Assembly: GCF_000962805.1 (NCBI RefSeq)
Contig: NZ_JZTW01000010.1
Span: 91,908-155,907, forward strand
DNA: 64,000 nt
Source of the DNA: Pseudarthrobacter chlorophenolicus
GTDB taxonomy: Bacteria; Actinomycetota; Actinomycetes; Actinomycetales; Micrococcaceae
Direction of reading: 5' to 3'
Position 1 is the first letter of the stretch, and the number at the start of each line of letters is the position of its first letter. This document shows positions 1 through 8,636 of the stretch, piece after piece. The position numbers and the translations under genes are program-made. The notes below the pieces were generated by a model, which was not told where the DNA came from, did not search any database, and was given only the letters and a program-made list of their open reading frames with translations.

Positions 1-15
1 TAGGCCTCGGATATC

Positions 16-62
16 AAACAGTGCAGGGCCCGGTCCAATAGGACCGGGCCCTGCACTGTTTT
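16..62. terminator. Strong bidirectional intrinsic terminator
   Basis: A perfect 21-bp inverted repeat (16-36 pairing with 41-61) surrounds a 4-base AATA loop. It is followed by TTTT on the plus strand, and by a T-rich stretch when read on the minus strand. It lies just beyond the 3' end of the minus-strand GntR gene and can also end transcription entering from the left edge. Nothing else is visible in bases 1-127. Confidence 0.9.
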
Positions 63-127
63 CATCTGGCCTCCATGAAACCGGAACACCAGGACCAGGT
101 GGGAACCAATCACCCGCTGCGGCCCGC

Positions 128-898
128 TTAGAGGTTCCGCGCCCGGCGTACCCCAGGGCGCTGCAGGGGCACCCACAGCTTGTAGCGGTCAGCCCGGTAG
201 TAGGAGACGGAGTAGTCCACCATGGCCCGGGCAACAAACGCATGGCGTTGGATCTTCAATAGAGGTGACCCCACTTCCACGTTAAGCAGGCGCGCCGTGG
301 ACGGTGACGCAGCAGTTGCCTCGATCATGTCCTCACCCCACTCCATGACGAGGCCGAACTGTTCGCTCAGGACGTTGTACAGGGACGTGGGGGGCTCGCC
401 GTCGAGCAGGCCCGGTACACGGTGGGCGGGGATGAAATTCTCATCCACGCTCATAGGCTCCCCATCTGCCAGCAGAAGCCTGCGAAAACGCACCAGCGGA
501 GTGCCTTCGTCCAGCTGCAGTTCTCGGGCGAGGAACGCACTGGCGCCGATCTGCTCGAAGCTGAGGACCTTTGCCGCCGGGACCATGCCACGGCGCTGCA
601 TCTCCTCGCTATAGGAGGTCAGCTTGACCTGGAGGTCAAGCTTTGGCCGGCGGACAAACGTACCAAGGCCTACAACGCGTTCGATGACCTCCTCACCTAC
701 GAGGGCGTCGATGGCTTGACGGACCGTCATCCGGGCGAGGCCGAACCGTTCGGCCAGGTCACGTTCCGAAGGCAGCGCCGAGCCTGGTGGGCATGCCTCC
801 GCGATGTAGGCGCGCAGGATCTCCCTCAACTGAATGTAGATGGCAACACCGCTGGTGCGGTCGATGTCGCCCTTGATGGTCTTGGCTGCAGCCGCCAT
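128..898 (-). CDS. GntR-family transcriptional regulator (UTRA/HutC subfamily, DasR/NagR-like)
   Basis: A 256-aa DNA-binding regulator. The N-terminal winged helix-turn-helix spans roughly residues 15-85 and contains the typical PPGSALPSERDLAERFG and ARMTVRQAIDAL stretches. A UTRA ligand-binding domain fills roughly residues 95-245. Regulators of this subfamily bind amino-sugar phosphates or related ligands and repress sugar uptake genes. The divergent neighbour encodes HPr, and the shared intergenic region holds a near-consensus DasR-type operator (core 943-952), so control of PTS and N-acetylglucosamine use plus autoregulation is the natural inference. The ligand cannot be read from the sequence. 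The gene ends beside a strong terminator. Confidence 0.88.
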   Translation of the reverse strand: MAAAAKTIKGDIDRTSGVAIYIQLREILRAYIAEACPPGSALPSERDLAERFGLARMTVRQAIDALVGEEVIERVVGLGTFVRRPKLDLQVKLTSYSEEMQRRGMVPAAKVLSFEQIGASAFLARELQLDEGTPLVRFRRLLLADGEPMSVDENFIPAHRVPGLLDGEPPTSLYNVLSEQFGLVMEWGEDMIEATAASPSTARLLNVEVGSPLLKIQRHAFVARAMVDYSVSYYRADRYKLWVPLQRPGVRRARNL

Positions 899-939
899 GA
901 GTCCGCCTTTTCCTGCTTGGTACCGCTCCTAATGTTAGG

Positions 940-955
940 TCAGGTCTAGACCAGC
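940..955. promoter_or_regulatory. DasR-type operator (dre-like palindrome)
   Basis: The 10-bp perfect palindrome GGTCTAGACC occupies 943-952, and 13 of 16 positions match the streptomycete DasR element ACTGGTCTAGACCAGT. It lies 42 bp upstream of the GntR start and about 110 bp upstream of the HPr start, so one site could serve both promoters. Binding by the adjacent regulator is inferred. Confidence 0.75.
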
Positions 956-1003
956 TGCGTCCCGGCCGAACACTCCGTGACTTCAACGACCGGCAGCCGG
1001 ATA

Positions 1004-1009
1004 TATATT
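1004..1009 (+). promoter_or_regulatory. Candidate -10 box for the HPr gene
   Basis: TATATT lies in an unusually AT-rich patch (1001-1010) between the dre-like site and the HPr start. No good -35 box is visible at 17 bp, which would fit an activated or regulated promoter. Confidence 0.4.
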
Positions 1010-1066
1010 TGGGCAGGAAGATTTACGCGACAGACGGACGGGTCCGTCACGACGAAGGAGTCCCCT

Positions 1067-1378
1067 TTGCCATCACACAAGGCCGTGGTCACGGCCTCTG
1101 TCGGCCTTCATGCCCGGCCCGCGGCCGACTTTGTCCGGGCCGTCATGGACACTGGCCTTCCCGTTGTCATTGCCAAGAGCGGCAGCCCGGGCGTGGATGC
1201 GCGGTCGCTGCTTCAGGTGATGGCTGCCGACTTCCAGCAGGGCTGCGAAGTGGTGCTTTCCGTCCACGACACAGCCCTGAACGGGCCTGGGAGCGCAGAA
1301 AATGCTGCGGGCGTCCTCCAATCCCTCGGGAAGCTCCTCGCGGCGCAGGGAGCCCTCCAGCCCGCTGCCCGGAACTAG
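1067..1378 (+). CDS. ptsH: HPr phosphocarrier protein of the PTS
   Basis: A 103-aa HPr. It accepts phosphate from enzyme I on a histidine and passes it to the sugar-specific EIIA proteins in the cytoplasm. I chose the TTG start at 1067 because AAGGAG at 1055-1060 sits 6 bases upstream. With this start the phosphorylated histidine of GLHARPA falls exactly at position 15, as in the whole family. A serine in the regulatory-site region (ARSLLQVM) is at residue 47. The C-terminal tail is about 15 residues longer than the usual 85-90 aa HPr. Reading from an earlier GTG would add 30 residues unrelated to HPr. The gene is divergent from a DasR-like regulator and ends at a strong terminator. Enzyme I is not in this window. 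Confidence 0.9.
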   Translation: MPSHKAVVTASVGLHARPAADFVRAVMDTGLPVVIAKSGSPGVDARSLLQVMAADFQQGCEVVLSVHDTALNGPGSAENAAGVLQSLGKLLAAQGALQPAARN

Positions 1379-1402
1379 GCCTGCACAAGCAAAGCCAAAC
1401 AC

Positions 1403-1444
1403 AACGACGCCGGCCCCCACCAAATGGTGGGGGCCGGCGTCGTT
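1403..1444. terminator. Bidirectional terminator between ptsH and ctaF
   Basis: A perfect 20-bp inverted repeat, GC-rich in its core and with AA/TT ends (1403-1422 with 1425-1444), lies between two convergent genes. It can end both ptsH and the ctaC-ctaD-ctaF transcript. Confidence 0.88.
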
Positions 1445-1458
1445 ATTAAGTGTGCTGC

Positions 1459-1860
1459 CTAGTGGGCGTGATCCCCGCGGCTGTATTCGTAAACCCAGCC
1501 GACAAGTGCCACGACCGCAAGGCCGGCGGCAATGAAGACGATCCAGAACCCAACTGCCAGGCCGAGGAACCCTGTGGCGCAGGCAAGGCCGAGGACCAGG
1601 GGCCACCAGCTCCAGGGGCTGAAGTGCCCCTGCTCGCCGGCACCTTCGTGGATCTCAGCGTCGCTGCGGTCCTCCGGGCGCATGCCCACGCGCTTGGCGG
1701 TGAAGCCAAGGTACGCGCCGATCATGCCGGCCAGTCCGCCCACGAGCAGGACACCCAGGATGCCGACCCACTCGTTCCAGTGCGTCAGGAACCCGTACAC
1801 GATGGAGACAGGGATGAAGAAGAAGACTCCTGATCCAAAGATCCAAGATTCGATTTTCAC
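1459..1860 (-). CDS. ctaF: Cytochrome c oxidase subunit IV, actinobacterial type
   Basis: A 133-aa integral membrane protein with four hydrophobic segments: two in the first half (beginning [18 protein letters not shown]) and two in the second half. It is the small actinobacterial subunit that associates with CtaC/CtaD/CtaE in the aa3-type oxidase. The GTG start at 1860 gives MKIESWIFG, the usual N terminus, and overlaps the ctaD stop in the string GTGA, which indicates translational coupling. Upstream in-frame codons would add a charged region that belongs to ctaD in another frame. It is the last gene of the cta run, before a strong terminator. Confidence 0.9.
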   Translation of the reverse strand: MKIESWIFGSGVFFFIPVSIVYGFLTHWNEWVGILGVLLVGGLAGMIGAYLGFTAKRVGMRPEDRSDAEIHEGAGEQGHFSPWSWWPLVLGLACATGFLGLAVGFWIVFIAAGLAVVALVGWVYEYSRGDHAH

Positions 1861-3584
1861 TGTGCGGTGTCCTTCTGGTCGGCGTTGCCGAGAACGTTCG
1901 CCGCGGGTGCCGGCGACTCGACGGTGTGGACCTGGCGCAGTTCGGGGTGGTGCAGGTCCAGGGCGGGGCGCTCCGAACGGATCCGGGGCAGCGAGGTGAA
2001 GTTGTGGCGCGGCGGCGGGCAGGACGTGGCCCACTCGAGGGAGGCACCGAAGCCCCAGGGGTCATCGACCTGGACCTTTTCGGCCTTCCGCCAGGTGATG
2101 TAGACGTTCCAGAAGAACGGAATCAGCGAGGCGCCGAGGACGAAGGACGCCACGGTTGAGAACTGGTTCATCCAGGTGAAGTTGTCTTCCACCAGGTAGT
2201 CGGCGTAGCGGCGGGGCATGCCTTCAACACCCAGCCAGTGCTGGATGAGGAACGTGCCGTGGAAGCCCAGGAAGAGGAGCCAGAAGTGGATCTTGCCGAG
2301 GCGCTCGTTGAGCATCTTTCCGGTCCACTTGGGCCACCAGAAGTAGAAGCCGGCGAACATGGCGAACACCACGGTTCCGAAGACCACGTAGTGGAAGTGC
2401 GCCACCACGAAGTAGGAGTCAGAGACGTGGAAGTCGAGCGGAGGCGAAGCCAGGATGATGCCGGTGAGACCACCGAAGAGGAACGTGACGAGGAACCCGA
2501 TGCTCCAGAGCATGGGCGTTTCGAACGTGATGGACCCGCGCCACATGGTGCCGATCCAGTTGAAGAACTTCACACCGGTCGGAACGGCAATGAGCATCGT
2601 CATGAACGCGAAGAACGGCAGCAGCACCGAGCCGGTGACATACATGTGGTGCGCCCACACGGTCACGGACAGTGCAGCGATGGCGATCGTGGCGTAAACG
2701 AGGCCCTTGTAGCCGAAGATCGGTTTGCGGCTGAACACCGGGAAGATCTCAGAGACGATACCGAAGAACGGCAGCGCGATGATGTACACCTCGGGGTGGC
2801 CGAAGAACCAGAACAGGTGCTGCCACAGGACGGCACCGCCGTTCTCGGGATCGAAGATGTGTGCACCAAACCGGCGGTCGGCGCCCAGCGCGAACAGTGC
2901 GGCGGCCAGCGGCGGGAATGCCATCAGGACCAGGATGGCCGTGATGAGGGTGTTCCAGGTGAAGATCGGCATGCGCCACATGGTCATGCCCGGAGCGCGC
3001 ATGCAGATGATGGTGGTGATGAAGTTGACCGCACCGAGGATGGTGCCGAAGCCGGAGAGCGCCAGGCCGAAGACCCACAGGTCACCGCCGATGCCGGGGC
3101 TGAAGGTGGTGTTCGACAGCGGCGCGTAGGCGAACCAGCCGAACGAGGCTGCACCCTGCGGGGTGATGAAGCCGGAGACCGCAATGGTGGAACCGAAGAG
3201 GAAGAACCAGAAGGCCAGCGCGTTCAGTCGCGGGAAGGCAACGTCGGGTGCGCCGATCTGGAGCGGCATGATGACGTTGGCGAAGCCCGCGAACAGCGGG
3301 GTGGCGAACATCAGCAGCATGACGGTGCCATGCATCGTGAACAGCTGGTTGTACTGTTCCTTCGTCTGCAGGATCTGCATGCCGGGCTCGAAGAGTTCAG
3401 CGCGGATGAGCAGCGCCATGACGCCGCCGAGGCAGAAGAAGACGAACGAGGCGATCAGGTACATGTACCCGATGGTCTTGTGGTCAGTGGAGGTAATCCA
3501 GTTGACGACGATGCGTCCCTTGGATTTGGGTACCACCGGAGCCTGCAGGGCTCCCGTGGGTGCGGATTGAGTGTACGTAGCCAC
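1857..3584 (-). CDS. ctaD: Cytochrome c oxidase subunit I (aa3 type)
   Basis: A 575-aa catalytic subunit with about 12 membrane helices, reducing oxygen to water and pumping protons. Metal ligands are all visible: a low-spin heme histidine at about 85 (TMHGTVML), CuB ligand H263 with Y267 in FGHPEVY (the His-Tyr crosslink pair, with the D/K-channel residue E265), H312-H313 in WAHHMYV, and H396/H398 in [10 protein letters not shown]. Length is normal for actinobacteria. It lies 10 bp downstream of ctaC and overlaps ctaF by 4 bp. The heme-copper subunit III and bc1 genes are not in the window. Confidence 0.98.
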   Translation of the reverse strand: MATYTQSAPTGALQAPVVPKSKGRIVVNWITSTDHKTIGYMYLIASFVFFCLGGVMALLIRAELFEPGMQILQTKEQYNQLFTMHGTVMLLMFATPLFAGFANVIMPLQIGAPDVAFPRLNALAFWFFLFGSTIAVSGFITPQGAASFGWFAYAPLSNTTFSPGIGGDLWVFGLALSGFGTILGAVNFITTIICMRAPGMTMWRMPIFTWNTLITAILVLMAFPPLAAALFALGADRRFGAHIFDPENGGAVLWQHLFWFFGHPEVYIIALPFFGIVSEIFPVFSRKPIFGYKGLVYATIAIAALSVTVWAHHMYVTGSVLLPFFAFMTMLIAVPTGVKFFNWIGTMWRGSITFETPMLWSIGFLVTFLFGGLTGIILASPPLDFHVSDSYFVVAHFHYVVFGTVVFAMFAGFYFWWPKWTGKMLNERLGKIHFWLLFLGFHGTFLIQHWLGVEGMPRRYADYLVEDNFTWMNQFSTVASFVLGASLIPFFWNVYITWRKAEKVQVDDPWGFGASLEWATSCPPPRHNFTSLPRIRSERPALDLHHPELRQVHTVESPAPAANVLGNADQKDTAQ

Positions 3585-3594
3585 GTCGCTCCCC

Positions 3595-4467
3595 TTACTT
3601 AATTTCGTTCAGGTTAGGGTTGCGGTCGTACTCCACGCCCAGCAGCCCGGTGTTGCCGGCGGCCTTCAGCCCGTCCATGTGGGCCTGGAATTCAGATTCC
3701 GACACCACCTTGACGCGGAACAGCATTTCGGAGTGGTACTCGCCGCAGAGTTCGGCACACTTGCCGTCGTAGGTGCCCTCTTTAGTGGGGGTGAACCTGA
3801 TGTAGTTGGTCTTTCCGGGGATCATGTCGCGCTTCTGCAGGAAGGCGGGAACCCAGAAGGAGTGGATGACGTCGCGGGCGTTGAGCTCGAGGTCAACCGA
3901 CTTGTTTACCGGCAAGTACAGCGTGGGGAGCTGTTCCTTGTCGATGGTGTTGCCGGTCAGGTGCGCCTGGACACCGGCCTCGTGGAGGTCTTCCTGGATG
4001 ACGTCGCCGGACTTGTAGTTGAAGTCCCAGGCCCACTGCTTGCCGCGGACGTCAACCACAACATCGGCCGGCTGGGAGCGGTCATCAATGGCCTGCTGGT
4101 CGCGGTCGGTGAAGTAGAAGAACACCAGGACCATGAAGATCGGGATGGTCAGGTAGAAGACCTCAAGCGGAAGGTTGAAACTGGTCTGCCGCGGGAACCC
4201 GACGGTCCCCTTGCGGCGGCGGTACGCCACCAGGCACCAGATGATGAGTCCCCAGGTAATGGTGCCCACCACCAGCGCGGCAATCCATGAGTTGACCCAG
4301 AGGTCCATGATGCGGTCGGTGTTGCTGGTGGTGCCGCGTTCAGTCGGCAGCCACCCCTTCTCTACCTCTGGCGAACATCCGGTCAAAACCAACGCGCCGG
4401 CAATTGCCAAGCCAGTGATCGTTGTGATCGTTTTGCGTCGGCTGCCGGTTCGGTTCTGCGAACTCAC
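3595..4467 (-). CDS. ctaC: Cytochrome c oxidase subunit II (CuA subunit, lipoprotein)
   Basis: A 290-aa subunit that takes electrons from cytochrome c through its CuA centre. A lipobox (LVLTGC, Cys31) ends the signal peptide, so the mature N terminus should be lipidated. Two membrane helices follow at about 58-82 and 100-120, then the extracytoplasmic cupredoxin domain. CuA ligands are H202, C237, C241, H245 and M248 ([12 protein letters not shown]). The start is GTG with AGGAAGGG 7 bases upstream. It is the first gene of the ctaC-ctaD-ctaF run, whose promoter should lie in 4468-4587. Confidence 0.97.
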   Translation of the reverse strand: MSSQNRTGSRRKTITTITGLAIAGALVLTGCSPEVEKGWLPTERGTTSNTDRIMDLWVNSWIAALVVGTITWGLIIWCLVAYRRRKGTVGFPRQTSFNLPLEVFYLTIPIFMVLVFFYFTDRDQQAIDDRSQPADVVVDVRGKQWAWDFNYKSGDVIQEDLHEAGVQAHLTGNTIDKEQLPTLYLPVNKSVDLELNARDVIHSFWVPAFLQKRDMIPGKTNYIRFTPTKEGTYDGKCAELCGEYHSEMLFRVKVVSESEFQAHMDGLKAAGNTGLLGVEYDRNPNLNEIK

Positions 4468-4587
4468 AGACGGCCCTTCCTACTTGTTGCTGTTGTCCGG
4501 GCAGCCATCGGCGGCCCCGGGCACACTAAAAGTTTTACTACTCGGTGTAGAGCTTACCGCTCCCCCGGACGTTTCGCCCACATGTCG

Positions 4588-4631
4588 GCGCCGCGCCTCC
4601 CAGCCAATTTGGTTGGCAGGAGACGCGGCGC
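4588..4631 (-). terminator. Imperfect hairpin between erpA and ctaC
   Basis: An 8-bp GC-only outer stem (4588-4595 with 4624-4631) continues inward as 4-bp and 5-bp stems with small mismatches. It lies directly after the erpA stop. It has no U-run, so it may act as a weak terminator, an mRNA stabiliser, or nothing. Confidence 0.4.
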
Positions 4632-4654
4632 AGGCATACGGCAAAATGACCGGC

Positions 4655-5041
4655 TTAGTGGAAGGAATCTCCACAGGCACAGGAGCCACCGGCATTGGGG
4701 TTGTCGATGGTGAATCCCTGCTTGGAAATGGTGTCTTCGAAGTCGATGCTGGCGCCGCTGAGGTACGGAACGCTCATCTTGTCCACCACTACCTCGACAC
4801 CGTCGTAATCGCGTACGGCATCGCCGTCGAGAATCCGCTCGTCGAAGTACAGCTGGTAGATCAGGCCGGAGCAGCCGCCGGGCTGCACGGCAACCCGAAG
4901 GCGCAGGTCCGTGCGGCCTTCCTGTTCGAGAAGGCTGCGTACCTTGCCTGCGGCGACATCGGTCAGGTTGACCTCGTGGACCGGCAGTTCGCCGGATTCG
5001 CTGGTGGTTGCGGTGCTGTTCTCATTGGTTGCGGTGCTCAT
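4655..5041 (-). CDS. erpA: Iron-sulfur cluster insertion protein, A-type carrier (HesB/IscA family)
   Basis: A 128-aa A-type carrier that hands Fe-S clusters to apo-enzymes. The three conserved cysteines are C57 in GGCSG and C121/C123 in the C-terminal CACG. The first 20 residues are a Ser/Thr-rich, probably disordered extension common in actinobacterial members. It sits upstream of the cytochrome oxidase genes on the same strand but is separated by 187 bp with a hairpin, so it is probably a separate transcription unit. Whether it is functionally ErpA or IscA cannot be settled by sequence alone. Confidence 0.92.
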   Translation of the reverse strand: MSTATNENSTATTSESGELPVHEVNLTDVAAGKVRSLLEQEGRTDLRLRVAVQPGGCSGLIYQLYFDERILDGDAVRDYDGVEVVVDKMSVPYLSGASIDFEDTISKQGFTIDNPNAGGSCACGDSFH

Positions 5042-5233
5042 TGGCCTACCTTCTTGGGACGGGTCCTGGCGGCTCCGCTTCTGCGGCGCCTGCCCCTACG
5101 GATTGGGTATGGGCTATAGCTACATGCTACGTCGGACAGCCTTGTAGCTCTAACTCCTGACGTAACCATGAAAGGCCCCCGGTTGTTCCCTGGGCGGCTG
5201 GGCGGCAGGAGCCCTGCCCGCCTGTCAGCGAAA

Positions 5234-6688
5234 TCAACCGTGCTGCGCGTCCAGGCCCCTGCTGTTGAGCCCGGCAAGCATGAGCGCCTCAGCCAGGATT
5301 GCATGCCGGAAGTCGCCGAGGTGCAGTGACTCATTGGCACTGTGCGCCCTCGAGTCAGGGTCCTCAACGCCCGTGACAAGGATCTGCGCCTCCGGGTACA
5401 GCTCCAGCAGGTCTGCAATGAAGGGTATGGAACCGCCTATCCCGGTCTCGACCGCCGGTACGCCCCAGGCCTCACCCAGAGCCCACATTGCCAGGCGGGC
5501 CGCAGGTGATGCGGTGTCAGTCTGGAACGGGTTGCCGCTCTCCCCCGGCGTGAAGATGACCTTCGCGCCGAACGGTGCGTTGGCCTCCACATGGCGGCCC
5601 ACAGCCTCCATGGCCGCGGCGGGATCCTGGCCCGGCGCCAGGCGCAGGCTGAACTTGGCACGGGCACGCGGCAGCAGCGTATTCGAGGCGACGTCCACGG
5701 AAGGGGCGTCAAAGCCGATGATGGACAGGGCAGGCTTGGTCCACAGGCGGGAGGCAATGCTGCCCGTGCCGGCGAGCCGGACGCCGTCGAGCACTGAAGC
5801 GTCGGTGCGGTAGTCGGCTTCCGGGAGGTCCACAGCAGCATTGTCCGTGGCGACGAGGCCGTCGATCGCAACGTTGCCGTCGTCGTCATGGAGTGTGGCG
5901 ATCAGCCGCGAAAGAAGCGTTGGGGCATCCAAAACCGGGCCGCCGTACATACCGGAGTGGACGGCGTGGTCGAGGACCTGCACTTCAATGGTGCCGTCGA
6001 CGAGGCCACGCAGGCTGGTGGTCAGGGCAGGGACACCCACTTTCCAGTTGCTGGAATCGGCAACGACAATCACGTCGGCCCGCAGCAGTTCACGGTTGGC
6101 CTCCAGGAAAGGCCTGAACGTGGGCGATCCGGCTTCCTCTTCGCCTTCAAAGAAGAACGTCACGCCCAGTCCCAGGTCGCCGACCACCTCCGAGACGGCG
6201 GCGTAGGCGGCAATGTGGGCCATGATGCCAGCCTTGTCGTCAGCGGCGCCCCTGCCATAAAGCCGGCCGTCCTTTTCCACTGCGGTGAACGGTTGTGTTT
6301 CCCACAGGGCCTCGTCGCCGGGAGGCTGGACATCATGGTGGGCGTACAGCAGGATGGTCGGCTTGCCGGGCGCCGCGGGGCGGCGGGCGACGACGGCGGG
6401 ACCGCCGGGAGTGCCGTCCGGCTTGGGGCAGGTGAGGGTCTGAACTTCGTCCAGTCCGGCGTCGCGAAGCAGTTCCGCCACCGCTTCGGCACTGCGTTCC
6501 AGCGGTGCCCGGTCAAAGCTGGGCCAAGCAATCCCGGGAATTGCCACAAGGTCCTTGAGGCGGCGCAGGGTTTGGTCGAAGGAACGGTCGACGGCGGCCC
6601 GGAGTTGGTCCGTCTGGCCGGTTGTCTCAGGGCCCGGGGATGAGGGGCCGTGCGGATCGTTCGGGGTTGCCATTGGCGAGGGAGTCAT
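5234..6688 (-). CDS. M20-family dipeptidase / metallopeptidase
   Basis: A 484-aa zinc peptidase of the M20 (PepV/carnosinase-like CNDP) family, predicted to cleave short peptides in the cytoplasm. The metal site is intact: H117 and D119 in LLYAHHDV, the Asp of RGAADDKAG at about 150-151, and the catalytic and metal-binding acidic residues in FFFEGEEEAGSP at about 181-185. The dimerisation (lid) domain should cover about 210-320. The start at 6688 is preferred; an ATG at 6673 is also possible and neither has a strong ribosome-binding site. Longer in-frame extension would run into the divergent DUF3043 promoter. Substrate is unknown. Confidence 0.88.
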   Translation of the reverse strand: MTPSPMATPNDPHGPSSPGPETTGQTDQLRAAVDRSFDQTLRRLKDLVAIPGIAWPSFDRAPLERSAEAVAELLRDAGLDEVQTLTCPKPDGTPGGPAVVARRPAAPGKPTILLYAHHDVQPPGDEALWETQPFTAVEKDGRLYGRGAADDKAGIMAHIAAYAAVSEVVGDLGLGVTFFFEGEEEAGSPTFRPFLEANRELLRADVIVVADSSNWKVGVPALTTSLRGLVDGTIEVQVLDHAVHSGMYGGPVLDAPTLLSRLIATLHDDDGNVAIDGLVATDNAAVDLPEADYRTDASVLDGVRLAGTGSIASRLWTKPALSIIGFDAPSVDVASNTLLPRARAKFSLRLAPGQDPAAAMEAVGRHVEANAPFGAKVIFTPGESGNPFQTDTASPAARLAMWALGEAWGVPAVETGIGGSIPFIADLLELYPEAQILVTGVEDPDSRAHSANESLHLGDFRHAILAEALMLAGLNSRGLDAQHG

Positions 6689-6765
6689 GGCCAAAACATT
6701 ACTCCCGTCACATCTGTTGCTTCGGCAACAGCCGCAGCCAAGGAGTCCCGGGACCTCCCGCAAGG

Positions 6766-6771
6766 TATTCT
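6766..6771 (+). promoter_or_regulatory. Candidate -10 box for a leaderless DUF3043 mRNA
   Basis: TATTCT is followed by exactly six bases and then the GTG start at 6778, which puts the expected transcription start on or beside the start codon. No clear -35 box is seen. Confidence 0.5.
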
Positions 6772-6777
6772 GTTCAG

Positions 6778-7380
6778 GTGTTCGGACGTAAAAAAGAAGC
6801 GCCCTCGGCGCAGGAGACAGTAGACCAGCAGGCTGCAGAAGCAGCGGCGCGCCAGGCGGGTGTCGTCGGCAAGGGTGCCCCCACTCCAACACGGAGGGCC
6901 CAGGAAGCCGCCCGCAAGCGTCCGCTGGTGCCGGAGGACCGTAAGGCCTCCAAGGCCGCCGAGCGCCAGGTAATCCAGGACCAGCGGCAGAAAATGCGCC
7001 AGGCCCTTGACACTGGGGACGAAAAGTTCCTGCCCCTGCGGGACAAGGGGCCGCAGAAGCGGTTTGCCCGCGACTTCGTGGACGCCCGCTTCAGCCTGGG
7101 CGAGTTCCTCATGTTCGGCGCACTTGTTTTCGTTCTGGTGTCCCTGGTGGTGCCTGCATCCAGCGATTACATGATTTACGTCCTGGGCGGTTTCTGGGTC
7201 ATGTTCCTGGCCGTGTTCGTGGACGTGTTCCTGCTGTCCCGCAAACTGCGCAAGCGGCTGGCGGAGAAGTTCGGCGAGGTTGAGCGCGGCACCGTTTGGT
7301 ACGGCTCCATGCGCTCCCTCCAGTTCCGCAAGCTGCGGCTGCCCAAGCCCCAGGTCAGCCGCGGCCAGTTCCCTTCCTGA
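6778..7380 (+). CDS. DUF3043 domain membrane protein
   Basis: A 200-aa protein of the actinobacterial DUF3043 family, function unknown. A charged Ala/Arg/Lys-rich cytoplasmic N terminus of about 105 residues precedes two membrane helices (about 110-130 and 135-158) and a basic C-terminal tail. The GTG start at 6778 gives MFGRKKEAPS, the usual N terminus, and is preceded by a -10-like TATTCT rather than a ribosome-binding site. The gene is divergent from the M20 peptidase and ends at a clear terminator. Confidence 0.85.
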   Translation: MFGRKKEAPSAQETVDQQAAEAAARQAGVVGKGAPTPTRRAQEAARKRPLVPEDRKASKAAERQVIQDQRQKMRQALDTGDEKFLPLRDKGPQKRFARDFVDARFSLGEFLMFGALVFVLVSLVVPASSDYMIYVLGGFWVMFLAVFVDVFLLSRKLRKRLAEKFGEVERGTVWYGSMRSLQFRKLRLPKPQVSRGQFPS

Positions 7381-7400
7381 GTCAGAGGTTCACTAAACGG

Positions 7401-7436
7401 CAGTCCCCGGCAGCTGAGCTGCCGGGGACTGTTGTT
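7401..7436 (+). terminator. Intrinsic terminator after the DUF3043 gene
   Basis: A 14-bp perfect stem (7401-7414 with 7418-7431) with a 3-base loop is followed by TTGTTT. It separates the convergent DUF3043 gene and pyrD. Confidence 0.9.
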
Positions 7437-7460
7437 TAACGGGTCAGGACCTGGTGCCCC

Positions 7461-8531
7461 TCAGGAGCGCCGGCTGCGGGCCAGCTGCCGGTTGATCCGG
7501 GCCGCCCAAAAGGGGCCTTCGTACAGGAACGCCGTGTATCCCTGGACCAGGGTTGCCCCGGCGTCGAGCCGGTCCTGCACGTCCTGGGCCGTTTCCACGC
7601 CACCGACGGCGATGAGGGTCAAAGCGTCCCCGGTTGCCTGCTTGAGCCTGCGGAGCACCTCCAGCGAACGCTGCTTCAGCGGCGCGCCGGAAAGCCCGCC
7701 CGCACCGCACTGTTCGACTGTTTCGGCAGGGGAAGCCAGACCCGTCCTGGCGATGGTGGTGTTGGTGGCGATAATGCCGTCCAGCTTCAGGTCCAGGGCC
7801 AGCCGGGCAACGTCGTCGATATCTTCGTCGCTGAGGTCGGGAGCGATCTTCACCAGCAGCGGCACGTGCCTGCCCGCTGCACGGTCGGCTTCCTCGCCCA
7901 CCGCAGTAAGAAGGGGACGCAGCGTTTCAACGTCCTGCAGCAGCCGCAGTCCCGGCGTGTTGGGGGAACTGACATTGACCACAAGGTAGTCGGCGGCAGG
8001 TGCAAGGGTGCGTGCGCTGATGCGGTAGTCATCCACAGCATCGGCAAGTTCAACAACTTTGGTCTTGCCAATGTTGACACCGATCACCGGCCGCACCGCG
8101 GGGTACGTCCGCTGCAGGGCAGCCCGGGCCGACTTGAGGCGGGGAGCCACGGCTGCGGCGCCGTCGTTGTTGAAACCCATCCTGTTGATGACCGCGCGGT
8201 CCTGGATCAGGCGGAACAGCCGCGGCTGCTCGTTGCCCGGCTGCGCCTGGCCGGTGATGGTGCCCACTTCAACGTGGCCGAAGCCAAGCTCGGTGAGGGC
8301 CTCGATGCCATGCCCCTCTTTGTCAAACCCCGCTGCCAGCCCGAAGGGTGAGGGGAAAGTAATGCCGAACGCGGTGGTCTGCAGGGATGGCGCCGGCGCG
8401 GTCAGCTTGCGGAGCACCCTCCCCGCCCCTGTTGCGTGCGCCAGCCGGATTCCCTTAAATCCGAGGGTATGGGCGCGCTCGGCGTCCATCCAGGAAAAAG
8501 CCAGCTTGAAGAATGTGGGGTAAACGCGCAT
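7461..8531 (-). CDS. pyrD: Dihydroorotate dehydrogenase (quinone), class 2
   Basis: A 356-aa FMN enzyme that oxidises dihydroorotate to orotate with membrane quinone, the fourth step of UMP synthesis. The N-terminal helix pair (residues 1-40) that enters the membrane in class 2 enzymes is present. Conserved class-2 stretches include PFGLAAGFDKEGHGIEAL, INRMGFNN, and VNVSSPNTPGLR, whose serine is the catalytic base. The C-terminal FMN phosphate loop GGVETAQDV and GYTAFLYEGP are intact. The ATG at 8531 gives the standard MRVYPTFFKLAF. The gene stands far from the pyr operon at 54.8-63.8 kb, an arrangement common in actinobacteria. Confidence 0.97.
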   Translation of the reverse strand: MRVYPTFFKLAFSWMDAERAHTLGFKGIRLAHATGAGRVLRKLTAPAPSLQTTAFGITFPSPFGLAAGFDKEGHGIEALTELGFGHVEVGTITGQAQPGNEQPRLFRLIQDRAVINRMGFNNDGAAAVAPRLKSARAALQRTYPAVRPVIGVNIGKTKVVELADAVDDYRISARTLAPAADYLVVNVSSPNTPGLRLLQDVETLRPLLTAVGEEADRAAGRHVPLLVKIAPDLSDEDIDDVARLALDLKLDGIIATNTTIARTGLASPAETVEQCGAGGLSGAPLKQRSLEVLRRLKQATGDALTLIAVGGVETAQDVQDRLDAGATLVQGYTAFLYEGPFWAARINRQLARSRRS

Positions 8532-8624
8532 GCAACCAGTTTTCCGCCTCGCGGCACTTTGACCAAAACGGAGACGTGCCAAACCGGCGTCGATTGGCGG
8601 ATCGGGTCCCTCCGGTTGCCGGAT

Positions 8625-8630
8625 TAGCAT
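8625..8630 (+). promoter_or_regulatory. Candidate -10 box for the hydrolase pair
   Basis: TAGCAT is followed by six bases and the ATG at 8637, the same geometry as the other leaderless candidates here. No -35 consensus is visible. Confidence 0.4.
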
Positions 8631-8636
8631 GGGTCC

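Noticed and set aside
1..3. A TAG at the very start as the stop of an upstream gene
   Set aside because: Three bases cannot be assigned to a reading frame without the sequence to the left.
2238..3602. A 454-codon plus-strand frame opposite ctaD
   Set aside because: It is the antisense of ctaD, which has full catalytic residues. Its sequence is rich in Glu, Asp, His and Arg and has no family features.
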